From: Paraliobacillus sp. PM-2
GTDB lineage: Bacteria > Bacillota > Bacilli > Bacillales > Amphibacillaceae
Reading direction: 5' to 3'
Length of the DNA: 64,000 bases
Assembly (NCBI RefSeq): GCF_001368815.1
Contig: NZ_CTEI01000001.1
Location: forward strand, 434,001 to 498,000
Part shown: in pieces, positions 1-10,363 of the stretch
Position numbering within the stretch: the stretch's first letter is position 1
Layout of the letters: each line of letters opens with the position of its first letter
The notes under the pieces: model-generated
The model's input: only the letters and a program-made list of their open reading frames with translations
Database searches by the model: none
Told to the model about the DNA's origin: nothing
Position numbers and translations under genes: made by a program

Positions 1-485
<485 letters not shown>

Positions 486-501
486 TGAAAAAGTGTGTTA
501 G

Positions 502-2337
<1,836 letters not shown>

Positions 2338-2355
2338 AAAACAAAAACTAGACAC

Positions 2356-2398
2356 AAAAAAAGACTTTAATCCCAATTAGGAATTAAAGTCTTTTTTT
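2356..2398 (+). terminator. Rho-independent terminator of the atp operon
   Basis: A 16-bp perfect stem (2356-2371 with 2383-2398) with an 11-nt loop; the 3' arm ends in seven T residues. The 5' arm starts with seven A residues, so it could also act on the minus strand. Confidence 0.9.
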
Positions 2399-2400
2399 AT

Positions 2401-2428
2401 GGGACAGGAGGGATTGCCCCCCTGTCCC
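2401..2428. repeat. REP-like palindrome GGGAC...GTCCC, copy 1
   Basis: A 28-bp inverted repeat opening with GGGACAGG and closing with CCTGTCCC. It starts 3 nt after the atp terminator. The same palindrome family recurs many times between 42 and 53 kb. Confidence 0.75.
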
Positions 2429-2499
2429 AAGAATTCCTTCGTTTAGTGTCACTATTTCCCGGGAAATAGCAAATAATAAGATAAAGGAGAGAAAAGCAC

Positions 2500-2730
2500 A
2501 TGCAAGAATTAGCAAAACAAGCGTTAATAAGCATGATTTCACATATCATTTTTATTATTATTACGTGGCAGATCATACAATCTGTTCGTTTAGATCCCAT
2601 TTTTAAAAAAATGAGAACATTTGAAGCAAAACTACTGATTATTTTTGTAACCATTGCAATCGGTACAACAGTAAGTAACTTTTTCTTAGACTTGCTAAAT
2701 TGGACAAATCAAATCACTTATTTGTTTTAA
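2500..2730 (+). CDS. ywzB: DUF1146 family membrane protein (YwzB-like)
   Basis: 76-residue membrane protein with two predicted helices (about 12-28 and 45-67) joined by a short basic loop (RLDPIFKKMRTFEAK). Size, topology and the position between atpC and ywmB-murAA match YwzB of B. subtilis, a DUF1146 protein of unknown function. An AAGGAG site at 2484-2489 precedes the ATG by about 10 nt. Function unknown; identity inferred from family pattern and synteny. Confidence 0.85.
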   Translation: MQELAKQALISMISHIIFIIITWQIIQSVRLDPIFKKMRTFEAKLLIIFVTIAIGTTVSNFFLDLLNWTNQITYLF

Positions 2731-2822
2731 TTCATTGATGTAATTGATTAGCGAATCTCTCTACGTATATTAATCTATCAAATCGTACATACTGTTGTTA
2801 AACACAGTAGGGGGAGATTCGC

Positions 2823-3539
2823 ATGAAACAAAAAATTATGATTATTGTATGTTTAAGTTTGGGTTTATTAACCAATCAGTTGCAGGCTATAACTGAAAAT
2901 AATAGATTAATAGAAGAACTGCAACAAATAGAACAGATCTTTGAAACAAACAATCAAAAACTTCAATATTTTCAATTGCAATTACGAGAAACAATTGAAA
3001 AAAACAAAATAGAACACTACATGACAAAGCTTAATCAAATCTTTGAAGATACGAATATGGACATAGAAGACACGAAACATGCTACAAAATACATATGGAA
3101 CCGCCAGATAAATAGTAAAATGAACGAATCTATTATGATTGTTGAAGCAAAAAAGGCTTCAACAGCAGAAATAGTTTATGCGCTCGATGTAAATGAGGAA
3201 TTACCAGTAGAAAAGTCGATTGCTAAAAGTCATGTCTATCATTTAACTGGAAACATTTTTACTAATGAAGTAACAAAATTCACTTGTGCAAAAACCGAAG
3301 TAAGTGATATGATAGATAGTGTTTATTTTTTTGAGAAAATAAAGAAAATCCTACAAGTTCAAGAGGTTCATCAATTGGACGAACAAGATTTTACTGTATT
3401 CTCTGGTTATACATCGTATTGGAAACGGTCTATACCCTCTGATCATAACAAAATGAACATTCAAATGGCAGCTCGTCAAGTGCCTGGTAAGAAAACAATC
3501 ATTACAATAGGAACACCTATCCTAACGACTGAATATTAA
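2823..3539 (+). CDS. ywmB: YwmB family secreted protein
   Basis: 238 residues with an N-terminal signal peptide (MKQKIMIIVCLSLGLLTNQLQA, cleavage near residue 22), so probably exported. The rest is a mixed alpha/beta protein with a coiled-coil-like Gln/Glu-rich start (about 25-65). The position directly upstream of murAA and spoIID is the B. subtilis ywmB position, and YwmB family members have this size. The molecular role is not known. A GGGGGAGA-type ribosome site precedes the ATG at 2823. Confidence 0.8.
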   Translation: MKQKIMIIVCLSLGLLTNQLQAITENNRLIEELQQIEQIFETNNQKLQYFQLQLRETIEKNKIEHYMTKLNQIFEDTNMDIEDTKHATKYIWNRQINSKMNESIMIVEAKKASTAEIVYALDVNEELPVEKSIAKSHVYHLTGNIFTNEVTKFTCAKTEVSDMIDSVYFFEKIKKILQVQEVHQLDEQDFTVFSGYTSYWKRSIPSDHNKMNIQMAARQVPGKKTIITIGTPILTTEY

Positions 3540-3574
3540 TAATATAGAAACTGGACTTTAGAGGAGAATGAACC

Positions 3575-4885
3575 TTGGAAAAAATCATCGTCCGCGGTGG
3601 CAGGAAGCTGCAAGGCACTGTGAAAGTAGAAGGTGCTAAGAACGCAGTCTTACCTGTTATTGCCGCAAGTATAATGGCAAGTAAGGGCAAAAGTGTACTT
3701 CATGATGTTCCAGCTTTAGCAGATGTGGTAACAATGCAAGAAGTATTACGTAATATGAATGCATCTATCCAAATGAATCATAATACAATCAACATTAATG
3801 CGGTAAAACCTTTAATTACGGAAGCTCCATTTGAATATGTTAGAAAAATGCGTGCCTCTGTTCTAGTTTTAGGACCAATGCTAGCACGATTTGGCCATGC
3901 GAAAGTAGCAATGCCTGGTGGCTGTGCAATTGGTTCAAGACCAATTGATTTGCATCTTAAAGGATTTGAAGCAATGGGTGCAAAAGTACACGTTGGAAAT
4001 GGTTATGTAGAAGTATTTTCAGAAGGCAGACTAAAAGGTGGGAAAATCTATTTAGATGTTCCAAGTGTCGGTGCGACTGAAAATATTATGATGGCGGCCG
4101 CATTAGCAGATGGAAGAACATTGATTGAAAATGCTGCAAAAGAGCCGGAAATTGTTGATCTAGCTAACTTCTTAAACAAAATGGGTGCAAAAGTTGTCGG
4201 TGCAGGTACAGAAATCATTAAAATTGAAGGGGCTAAACAATTACAAGGTGTGGAGCATACCATTATTCCAGACCGAATTGAAGCGGGAACATTTATGGTC
4301 GCTGCAGCAATCACTGGTGGAAACGTATTAGTGAAAGGTGCAGAAAAAGAACATATGCGTTCTTTAATATCTAAATTGGAAGAAATGGGTGTACAAATCA
4401 AGCAAGAAGAAGACGGTCTTCGTGTCATTGGTCCAAAGAAATTACATCCAATAGACTTGAAAACATTACCACACCCTGGTTTTCCAACAGATATGCAATC
4501 ACAAATGATGGCACTAATGTTAAATGCGAATGGAACAAGTGTCATTACAGAAACTGTTTTCGAAAATCGCTTTATGCATGTGGAAGAATTTCGTCGAATG
4601 AATGCAAAGGTCAAAATTGAAGGACGTAGTGTCATTGTAGAAGGACCCGTTGCTCTTCAAGGAGCTGAAGTAGCAGCAACCGATTTACGTGCAGGAGCTG
4701 CATTAATTCTAGCTGGACTAAATGCTGAAGGTTATACAAGAGTAACCGAATTGAAGCACATTGATCGCGGTTATGTCGATATTACTGGAAAATTAGCTAA
4801 TTTAGGCGCTAACATCGAGCGTGTGAATGATACAGAAGAAATAATCGTTGATACAGCACAAGAGCAAAAATTATCTGCACTATAA
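3575..4885 (+). CDS. murAA: UDP-N-acetylglucosamine 1-carboxyvinyltransferase (MurA)
   Basis: First committed step of peptidoglycan precursor synthesis in the cytoplasm: transfers enolpyruvate from PEP to UDP-GlcNAc; target of fosfomycin. 436 residues, normal length. Lys22-Asn23 (VEGAKNA) and the catalytic cysteine loop GGCAIGSRP (Cys117) are visible, so the enzyme should be fosfomycin-sensitive by sequence. It starts with TTG after a GAGGAG site. In B. subtilis this position (upstream of spoIID) is murAA; the second copy murAB would lie elsewhere. Confidence 0.96.
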   Translation: MEKIIVRGGRKLQGTVKVEGAKNAVLPVIAASIMASKGKSVLHDVPALADVVTMQEVLRNMNASIQMNHNTININAVKPLITEAPFEYVRKMRASVLVLGPMLARFGHAKVAMPGGCAIGSRPIDLHLKGFEAMGAKVHVGNGYVEVFSEGRLKGGKIYLDVPSVGATENIMMAAALADGRTLIENAAKEPEIVDLANFLNKMGAKVVGAGTEIIKIEGAKQLQGVEHTIIPDRIEAGTFMVAAAITGGNVLVKGAEKEHMRSLISKLEEMGVQIKQEEDGLRVIGPKKLHPIDLKTLPHPGFPTDMQSQMMALMLNANGTSVITETVFENRFMHVEEFRRMNAKVKIEGRSVIVEGPVALQGAEVAATDLRAGAALILAGLNAEGYTRVTELKHIDRGYVDITGKLANLGANIERVNDTEEIIVDTAQEQKLSAL

Positions 4886-4894
4886 AATTAAAAG

Positions 4895-4929
4895 AAGCAT
4901 GCCTTCCTATACGAAGGCATGCTTTTTTC
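4895..4929 (+). terminator. Rho-independent terminator after murAA
   Basis: A 12-bp perfect stem (4895-4906 with 4913-4924; AAGCATGCCTTC arm) followed by T-rich sequence. Confidence 0.9.
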
Positions 4930-4974
4930 TATGTTTAAAAACATGTATGTGATGAAAAGATTCTCAGTACATAC

Positions 4975-5178
4975 GTCTAAGGCCACAAGATGCTGAGCGA
5001 AGGAAATAGGCGAGACTCCTCGAAAATAAAGGTGCTATTTTCTTCGTGCGATGCATCGCTGCCGAAGCGTTCCTTGTCTTGCAGGAACAGCACGAGTCCG
5101 AAGATCCACTTGGTAAAGTGTTTTTCTTTACCAAGTTAGCTGAGGCCGTGCCCGCGGAAAGCGATCGTCTGTAACTGG
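4975..5178. repeat. Long Bacillaceae-type interspersed repeat, copy A
   Basis: A stem-rich, higher-GC non-coding block with the landmarks GCGAGACTCCT, GAAGATCCACTTGGTAAAG, CTTTACCAAGTTAGCT and GCCGTGCCCGCGGAAAGCGA. It shares these with copies at 5262 and 55823. The CTTGGTAAAG / CTTTACCAAG pair makes an internal hairpin. Similar elements are scattered in many Bacillaceae genomes (from memory). The whole 4930-5639 gap holds only this and the next copy. Confidence 0.75.
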
Positions 5179-5261
5179 AGTGAATGCGCAAATAATACAT
5201 ATACTTAATGATCATACTTATTATGTCTAATACTTAAAAACATACCGTCTGGGGTTAGTTT

Positions 5262-5412
5262 TTCAGCAGCTTCGAACAGCACAAGCTGAAGATCCACTTG
5301 GTAAAGCATAGATGTTAGAATAAGAACGTCACGTCGTGTGACAACGTCTAACTGACCCACGTCATGTGGGCCCGAAGCCGTGCCTGCGGAAAGCAAGTCT
5401 ATTTCCTTTGCG
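5262..5412. repeat. Long Bacillaceae-type interspersed repeat, copy B (diverged)
   Basis: Shares AGATCCACTTGGTAAAG, CGAAGCCGTGCCTGCGGAAAGC and TATTTCCTTTGCGG with the other copies. Its centre carries a different insert with its own hairpins (CACGTCGTGTGAC; CCCACGTCATGTGGG). Open frames crossing it have no ribosome site and look like chance. Confidence 0.65.
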
Positions 5413-5639
5413 GTACAAGCATTATTCTCTTCTACCTTGTACAACACAAATTTTTACGAAAGTACCTAGTTCACACTATAAATGTTGTAACCTATTGATA
5501 ATAGAAAGCCTAAGGAAATAATACTTTCTCCATCAACTAATTTTGCTTTGCATCGAAAAACATGAAACGAAAACAATAGATAATTCGTAAGAGTAGTAAT
5601 GTCAAAAAATTATATTGTTAAAAGGAGGGCATTCATCAG

Positions 5640-6152
5640 ATGAAAAAACACACACGTAAAATATTCATGGTCATTTTATTCGGCGTTTCATTGTTCGTGG
5701 TGGGTTGTTCTACTTCTGAAGACAGTAATATGAAAGTGATAGAAACCGTATTAACCAACACCTTCACAGGGCCGAGTGGAGAGCTAGCTGACATTTACAA
5801 AAACGCTGAGGAAGGTAATGACACATTAGACATTAAAGCGAGACAATCGTATTACCAAGATCATTTTAAACCGTATTTTACAGTAGATTATTATGAGACG
5901 GTAATAAAAACAGGTGTAGTATCGGTATTTCATGAAAAGGCTTATCGTAATGATGTGCAAATGGAAGTGAAAGAAATAAATATTGAGCAAAATGAACATG
6001 CAGATACTTCATATGATTTCACAGTTAATGTACAAATCGATCAAAAAGAAAAAGATGTAACCGGAAGGCTCGGTATCCATGCAGACGGTGAAATTTTTAA
6101 AATAATGTATCACAATGGTTATGACTTGGTACAGACGATGAAAGAAGAATAA
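5640..6152 (+). CDS. Predicted lipoprotein of unknown function
   Basis: 170 residues. A type II signal peptide ends in a lipobox FVVGC with the lipidated cysteine at residue 23, so the mature part should be anchored on the outer face of the membrane. The mature region is acidic and predicted mixed alpha/beta, with no enzyme motif I recognise. An AAAGGAGGG ribosome site lies about 10 nt before the ATG. It stands alone between murAA and spoIID, an insertion relative to B. subtilis. Confidence 0.8.
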   Translation: MKKHTRKIFMVILFGVSLFVVGCSTSEDSNMKVIETVLTNTFTGPSGELADIYKNAEEGNDTLDIKARQSYYQDHFKPYFTVDYYETVIKTGVVSVFHEKAYRNDVQMEVKEINIEQNEHADTSYDFTVNVQIDQKEKDVTGRLGIHADGEIFKIMYHNGYDLVQTMKEE

Positions 6153-6327
6153 TTAAATTTGTTTTTGTCCTACATCCTATATTGGTGACATTTCCTTATT
6201 TTTAATTCACCTCCTCACAAAACCTTCCTTTTTTGCATATAAATAATTATTTTCGTTCTACTATTCTCTTATTTTGTATAAAGTATTTAGTAGAGAATAT
6301 TTGTATCTGTATAAAAGGAGGAACGCT

Positions 6328-7374
6328 ATGCACCCCTATCACAAACGAAAAGCCGGATCAAACTGGAAAAAAAGATTAATCTTTGGCTTTTCGGTATTAA
6401 TGGCAGTCATTCTAATCATTCCAGCCCTTATTGTTGTCCCAAAAATATTGTACACATCGGAACAACAGACAGCAGTTGACAAGCAAAATAAAACAGAGAG
6501 TGAAAGTCAAGTGACATTAAAAGCTGAAGATTCAGCTTTTTCCGTTGACGTAATGCGAACGGCGTCGAATAAAAGCGAAACGGTATTATTAGAAGATTAT
6601 GTGACAAGAGTAGTAGCTTCTGAAATGCCAGCAGACTTTGAGATAGAGGCATTAAAGGCACAAGCATTAGCAGCACGTACCTATATCGTTAATTACTTAG
6701 CACATGCTGGAGAAGATGAACAAGTGACAGATACTGTTCAACACCAGGTATATAAAAATGACCAACAACTACAGCAGATATGGGGAAATGATTACAATTG
6801 GAAAATGAAAAAAATAAAACAGGCGGTCGCTGAAACAGTAGGAGAAATACTTACCTATGATGGCGAGCCAATTACACCAACATTCTTTTCTACAAGTAAT
6901 GGCTATACGGAGAACTCAGAAGACTTTTGGCAAAATGCCCTGCCTTATTTAAAAAGTGTCGCAAGCCCTTGGGATGAAGATTCACCTAAATTTCTCGATC
7001 AAAAAACAATTTCAATAAATGAAGTGGAGCAAGTACTTGCTGTTTCTCTTCCGAAAGACAATATCAAATTCCCAACCACTAGAACAGAAAGTAATCGAGT
7101 GAAAACAATCGATATTGGTGGAAAAACATTTACAGGAAGAGAGATTCGAGAGAAATTAAAGCTACGATCAACAGATTTTAAGATATCGAAAAAAAATGAT
7201 TATCTCATTTTTACAACAAAAGGATATGGGCACGGTGTTGGCATGAGTCAATATGGTGCTAACGGAATGGCTAAAGAAGGAAAGTCATATAAGGAAATCG
7301 TAAATCATTATTATCAGGGCATATCCATACAAACGATAGAAGATGCCGCACCAACACTAATGGTCCAAAAATAA
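6328..7374 (+). CDS. spoIID: Stage II sporulation protein D (peptidoglycan lytic transglycosylase)
   Basis: SpoIID works with SpoIIM and SpoIIP in the mother cell membrane, cutting glycan strands to drive engulfment of the forespore. 348 residues from the ATG at 6328, chosen because an AAAGGAGG site lies 6-7 nt upstream; the frame stays open to 6274 but no ribosome site supports that. One N-terminal membrane anchor (about residues 15-38) is followed by the SpoIID domain with SEMP (Glu99, equivalent to the known catalytic Glu), ALAARTYI, FFSTSNGYTENSEDFW, and the C-terminal GYGHGVGMSQYGANGMA. In B. subtilis it is transcribed by sigma-E; I could not find a convincing sigma-E promoter here. Confidence 0.95.
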   Translation: MHPYHKRKAGSNWKKRLIFGFSVLMAVILIIPALIVVPKILYTSEQQTAVDKQNKTESESQVTLKAEDSAFSVDVMRTASNKSETVLLEDYVTRVVASEMPADFEIEALKAQALAARTYIVNYLAHAGEDEQVTDTVQHQVYKNDQQLQQIWGNDYNWKMKKIKQAVAETVGEILTYDGEPITPTFFSTSNGYTENSEDFWQNALPYLKSVASPWDEDSPKFLDQKTISINEVEQVLAVSLPKDNIKFPTTRTESNRVKTIDIGGKTFTGREIREKLKLRSTDFKISKKNDYLIFTTKGYGHGVGMSQYGANGMAKEGKSYKEIVNHYYQGISIQTIEDAAPTLMVQK

Positions 7375-7413
7375 GTGAGCAAATAAACAATTTAATTATT
7401 TTTTACATTTGAT

Positions 7414-7443
7414 GTATATATATCATCTCATTTGATCAGAATG
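7414..7443 (+). promoter_or_regulatory. Candidate sigma-F promoter of spoIIQ
   Basis: GTATA at 7414-7418, a 15-nt spacer, then GATCAGAATG at 7434-7443. This matches the forespore sigma-F pattern (GYATA, 15 nt, GGnnAnAnTR) except at the second base of the -10. The implied start lies just before the AGGTGATG ribosome site. SpoIIQ is a known sigma-F gene. Confidence 0.5.
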
Positions 7444-7463
7444 GTTGCTGAGGTGATGTGAAA

Positions 7464-8306
7464 ATGAAAGAAGATAATCGCAACGTTTCAAAACTAAAAT
7501 GGAAACGTATCTTAGAGAAAAAGTGGTTTTTTCCAGCAGTATATTTATCTGTTGCAGCACTAATGCTAGCTGGCGTATTGTGGTACCAAAACTTAAATAA
7601 CCAAATTCCAGAGGCAACAGATCAACAAACAGAAGAAGGGTTAAATGGAAGTACTGACAACCCATTAGATTTTGACCAAGACTCAGACCCAGTTGTTAAC
7701 CCATCAGAAGTAGTTAAGATGCCTATACCAAGTGACGCGCAGACTGAAATTGTTACAAACTTTTATGATTACGACAAAACACCAGAAGAGCAAGCCCAAG
7801 CACTCGTTCTATACAACAATAAATATTATCAAAGTAAAGGTATAGATATTGCTTCAACAACAGAAAAGACATTTCCAGTAGTTGCGTCTTTAAGTGGTAC
7901 AGTAACAGAGGTCAGAGAAGATCCAATGCTAGGATTTGTAGTAGAAATGGAACATGATAATGGTGTAACTACCCATTATGCAAGTTTGAAAGATATCCAA
8001 ATAGAGTCAGGTAAGCAACTGAAACAAGGTGAAGAACTTGGCTTAGCTGGAAAGAATAACTTTGGTCAATCGAGCGGAACCCATGTACACTTTGAAATTC
8101 GTAAAGATGGCGAAGCAGTTGATCCAGAACAATTTATGAATCAATCTGTAGCAGATATTCAATTATCTGATGCCGATGAAGCTGAAGTAAATTCAAATGA
8201 ACAAGTAGAAGAAGAATCTTCTATTCAAACAGATGAACCTAGTAATCAAGAACAATCTGAAACAACCGAAGATCGTCAATCATCAAGAGCAACAACCAAT
8301 ACATGA
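7464..8306 (+). CDS. spoIIQ: Stage II sporulation protein Q (forespore engulfment protein, degenerate LytM fold)
   Basis: SpoIIQ is made in the forespore and pairs across the intermembrane space with SpoIIIAH to build the engulfment ratchet and feeding-tube channel. 280 residues from ATG 7464, 8 nt after AGGTG; an in-frame GTG at 7458 is too close to that site. One membrane anchor (about 23-43) and an M23/LytM domain (about 125-230). The zinc motif is incomplete: the first ligand position reads SKGIDIA where peptidases have His, while HVHFE (His207, His209) is kept, the same pattern as the B. subtilis protein. The C-terminal ~50 residues are a low-complexity Glu/Ser/Gln tail. Confidence 0.95.
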   Translation: MKEDNRNVSKLKWKRILEKKWFFPAVYLSVAALMLAGVLWYQNLNNQIPEATDQQTEEGLNGSTDNPLDFDQDSDPVVNPSEVVKMPIPSDAQTEIVTNFYDYDKTPEEQAQALVLYNNKYYQSKGIDIASTTEKTFPVVASLSGTVTEVREDPMLGFVVEMEHDNGVTTHYASLKDIQIESGKQLKQGEELGLAGKNNFGQSSGTHVHFEIRKDGEAVDPEQFMNQSVADIQLSDADEAEVNSNEQVEEESSIQTDEPSNQEQSETTEDRQSSRATTNT

Positions 8307-8308
8307 TG

Positions 8309-8341
8309 AAAAAAGAGTATCCAATTTGGATGCTCTTTTTT
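8309..8341 (+). terminator. Rho-independent terminator after spoIIQ
   Basis: A 12-bp stem (8311-8322 with 8328-8339, one G-T pair) ending in a T run. Confidence 0.85.
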
Positions 8342-8781
8342 ATTACTTAAAAAATGTGAAGGCATCACTTTTATCAGACAATGCAGTCATAGAATGAGGA
8401 AAAAGATGAAATGGAAAAGGATACTGGTTTCGTATGAATTGTAGTGTCGCCGATTTTTGACTTCGAGTGGCTTTATCGATCACTGTAACTAAAAAAGATA
8501 GTATAAGTGTCCGATAAGAATATATCGACCAATCGAGCAAGGAAATATAGCATGCGTGCATGATAAATAGATTTTAGCAACCATTCGCATTAGAAACATA
8601 ACTTTCCATAAATAATTTGAGATATGAAGATAGTACATTAAATCTATAGCATGTTATCAAAACAAAGTGTAATATGGAAGTATAAAAGTCAAATGAACAG
8701 AATTATTAGTAAGAAAACAAGGGCTAATCTTCATCTTTTCACTTTTCTAAGAAAATGTCGAACGAAAATGTAATTTAGGAC
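8342..8781. other. Gene-free stretch upstream of the AimR-like gene
   Basis: About 440 bp between the spoIIQ terminator and the next promoter. I see no open frame with a ribosome site, no RNA motif and no repeat. Confidence 0.6.
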
Positions 8782-8809
8782 TTGAAAGAATTGTAATTTA
8801 TGTCATAAT
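8782..8809 (+). promoter_or_regulatory. Sigma-A-type promoter of the AimR-like gene
   Basis: TTGAAA (8782-8787), 16 nt, CATAAT (8804-8809) with an extended -10 TG at 8801-8802. The predicted start near 8816 would make an ATG at 8817 leaderless and favours the GTG at 8844 behind its ribosome site. Confidence 0.6.
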
Positions 8810-8843
8810 AAATACTATGGTTTATTTTGGAAGGAGGAACATT

Positions 8844-9863
8844 GTGCGTAAAGATATCTCTTTCCCTGAACAAAACATAAAAGACTATCAAGATTTGCGA
8901 TTAGATCAATTTATTCAAATCCTTTCGATCAAATATGATGAAAAGGTAGTCATTGAATTAGCGAAAGATTTTTGTCTTCAAATGGATAATGAAGAAGATT
9001 TGCGCGTAGGCATGGAATTTCTGTATATACACGGTTACTATCATGAATTGGATAAGCTGATTGAAAAAAATAAAAAAAGTCAGAATCTATTGAACCGAAA
9101 ATGGGCAGAAATTTTCAAACTAACCATGGCAAGAGTGCACCGAAAACTACCACACGATGAAATCCTGCAACGACTAAATAGATTCGAAATAGAAGATAAT
9201 GATTCCCAATGTTTATTACTTATAAATAAATTAAATATTTATTTTGATCTGTATCAATATGGAGCATTAGGTAATATATTGGGTGATTTACAACATCAGA
9301 TACAACAAGTCAATAATCCCCTACTAGCTTACTTATATAATTATTGTTTAGAACTTCTATTGTTTGTCTTTTATTGGAAGAGAAATGCCTTGCTTTTATC
9401 TCGCAAATATGGATTTCGTGTACTAAACAAAGTTTTCAATAAAAAGGTGAAGGCGCATTTACATCTTAATTTGAGTTTAACGTATATCTTTGACGATTTT
9501 GAATCTAGCATGCATCATTTAAAAGAAGCTAGAAAAATCGCAGAAAAGTTTCAGGAGAATAGGTTACTTCACATGATAGACAATCAGAATTATCCGTTTA
9601 TTTGTGCGCATTTTAATCGTACAGAGGGTGTCGTTTCTGATAATGTCAGTGAACAAGCACACTTAGAAATTGCACGTGGTAATTTAAAGAAGGCACAAGC
9701 ATTATTATCAGGTATAACTGAGGTTACTCCATTTACAAAGTATTATCTTGGACGAGCTCATCAAGACAGAAAGTACTTCATTAACGCTTATAATGATTTT
9801 ATAGAAAAACAAAGTGATCATTTCTTTGCTCGTTTACCTTTGTTAGAAATGAAGGATGACTAG
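8844..9863 (+). CDS. AimR-like (arbitrium receptor family) TPR protein lacking the N-terminal HTH
   Basis: AimR proteins are TPR-repeat, peptide-binding regulators (RRNPP group) that control phage lysogeny. 339 residues from GTG 8844, with AAGGAGGA at 8831-8838. The C-terminal third carries the family pattern as I recall it from phi3T/SPbeta AimR: EQAHLEIARGNLKKAQALL, YYLGRAHQDRKYF and a final HFFARLPLLEM. Earlier parts (VIELAKDFCLQMDNEEDLR) align with AimR residues just after its helix-turn-helix. Phage AimR is ~380-390 residues; here the ~40-residue HTH segment is absent, so direct DNA binding is doubtful. It is followed after 41 nt by a small exported-peptide gene and a terminator. No phage genes are nearby; it sits between spoIIQ and spoIIID. 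Alternative: another RRNPP-type receptor acting by protein-protein contact. Confidence 0.75.
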   Translation: MRKDISFPEQNIKDYQDLRLDQFIQILSIKYDEKVVIELAKDFCLQMDNEEDLRVGMEFLYIHGYYHELDKLIEKNKKSQNLLNRKWAEIFKLTMARVHRKLPHDEILQRLNRFEIEDNDSQCLLLINKLNIYFDLYQYGALGNILGDLQHQIQQVNNPLLAYLYNYCLELLLFVFYWKRNALLLSRKYGFRVLNKVFNKKVKAHLHLNLSLTYIFDDFESSMHHLKEARKIAEKFQENRLLHMIDNQNYPFICAHFNRTEGVVSDNVSEQAHLEIARGNLKKAQALLSGITEVTPFTKYYLGRAHQDRKYFINAYNDFIEKQSDHFFARLPLLEMKDD

Positions 9864-9904
9864 CCTCGGTTAAAATAAGTATGTTGTTGAGGAGGTGAAG
9901 AGAT

Positions 9905-10060
9905 TTGCGTAAAAAGTGGATAGGATTAGTCCTAACGTTTGTCTTGCTTACATCTACACAACCTGTTTTAACTGACACGACCCCAACAGATGATGGGAAA
10001 GTAATTGATAATACACCTGAGTTGATGTACGACCCGGGCCAAGGAGATACAGGCTCGTGA
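9905..10060 (+). CDS. Small secreted peptide precursor, AimP-like candidate pheromone
   Basis: 51 codons starting with TTG, behind an excellent ribosome site (AGGAGGTGA, 9890-9898). The product has a charged start and hydrophobic core (MRKKWIGLVLTFVLLTSTQP), then an acidic, Thr/Pro-rich stretch ending in MYDPGQGDTGS. This is the layout of AimP/Phr pre-propeptides: a signal peptide plus a C-terminal segment processed to a short pheromone. Candidate mature peptides are DPGQGD (shaped like known arbitrium hexapeptides with Gly at position 5) or the extreme C terminus QGDTGS; which is real cannot be told from sequence. Position 41 nt after the AimR-like receptor and directly before a terminator supports a receptor-peptide pair. 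Confidence 0.7.
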   Translation: MRKKWIGLVLTFVLLTSTQPVLTDTTPTDDGKVIDNTPELMYDPGQGDTGS

Positions 10061-10065
10061 TTAAC

Positions 10066-10097
10066 GTCCCCCTATATATAGGGGGGCTTTTTTTTTA
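10066..10097 (+). terminator. Terminator of the AimR-like / peptide unit
   Basis: A stem of five C-G pairs extended by flanking pairs (10066-10074 with 10079-10087), followed by nine T residues. It begins 6 nt after the peptide stop codon. Confidence 0.9.
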
Positions 10098-10363
10098 GAC
10101 ATAAGCATTCCCTATGCCCCAAATTATGAAACGTTTCACTACCTAACACTACATCGATTTCAACGCATTTTGCCATTTCTGTTCATAATCAACGATCATC
10201 ATTAATAAACTGATACAAACCAATCAAGAAGTCTAAGGTCCTATATAGTACCTTTTTTACTAATTAGACTAGCTTATTTCAATGTTTATCCTCCTATTAT
10301 TACATAACACGGACTATCATGTCTCATAACACCTTGGACAGACAACATGAGGAGGCTAGTGAT

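Noticed and set aside
4048-4635. 195-codon minus-strand frame inside murAA
   Set aside because: Shadow of the well-supported MurA coding frame.
4964-5447. Small minus-strand frames between murAA and the lipoprotein gene
   Set aside because: They fall within the long interspersed repeat copies and have no ribosome site or plausible product.
8817-8843. ATG 8817 as start of the AimR-like gene
   Set aside because: No ribosome site and it coincides with the predicted transcription start; GTG 8844 has AAGGAGGA in front.
8844-10060. Prophage origin of the AimR-like unit in this window
   Set aside because: No integrase, att-like repeats or other phage genes are present, and both sides are conserved sporulation genes.
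10319-10363. Upstream N-terminal extension of SpoIIID
   Set aside because: The GTG at 10364 has the ribosome site and gives the conserved SpoIIID N terminus.
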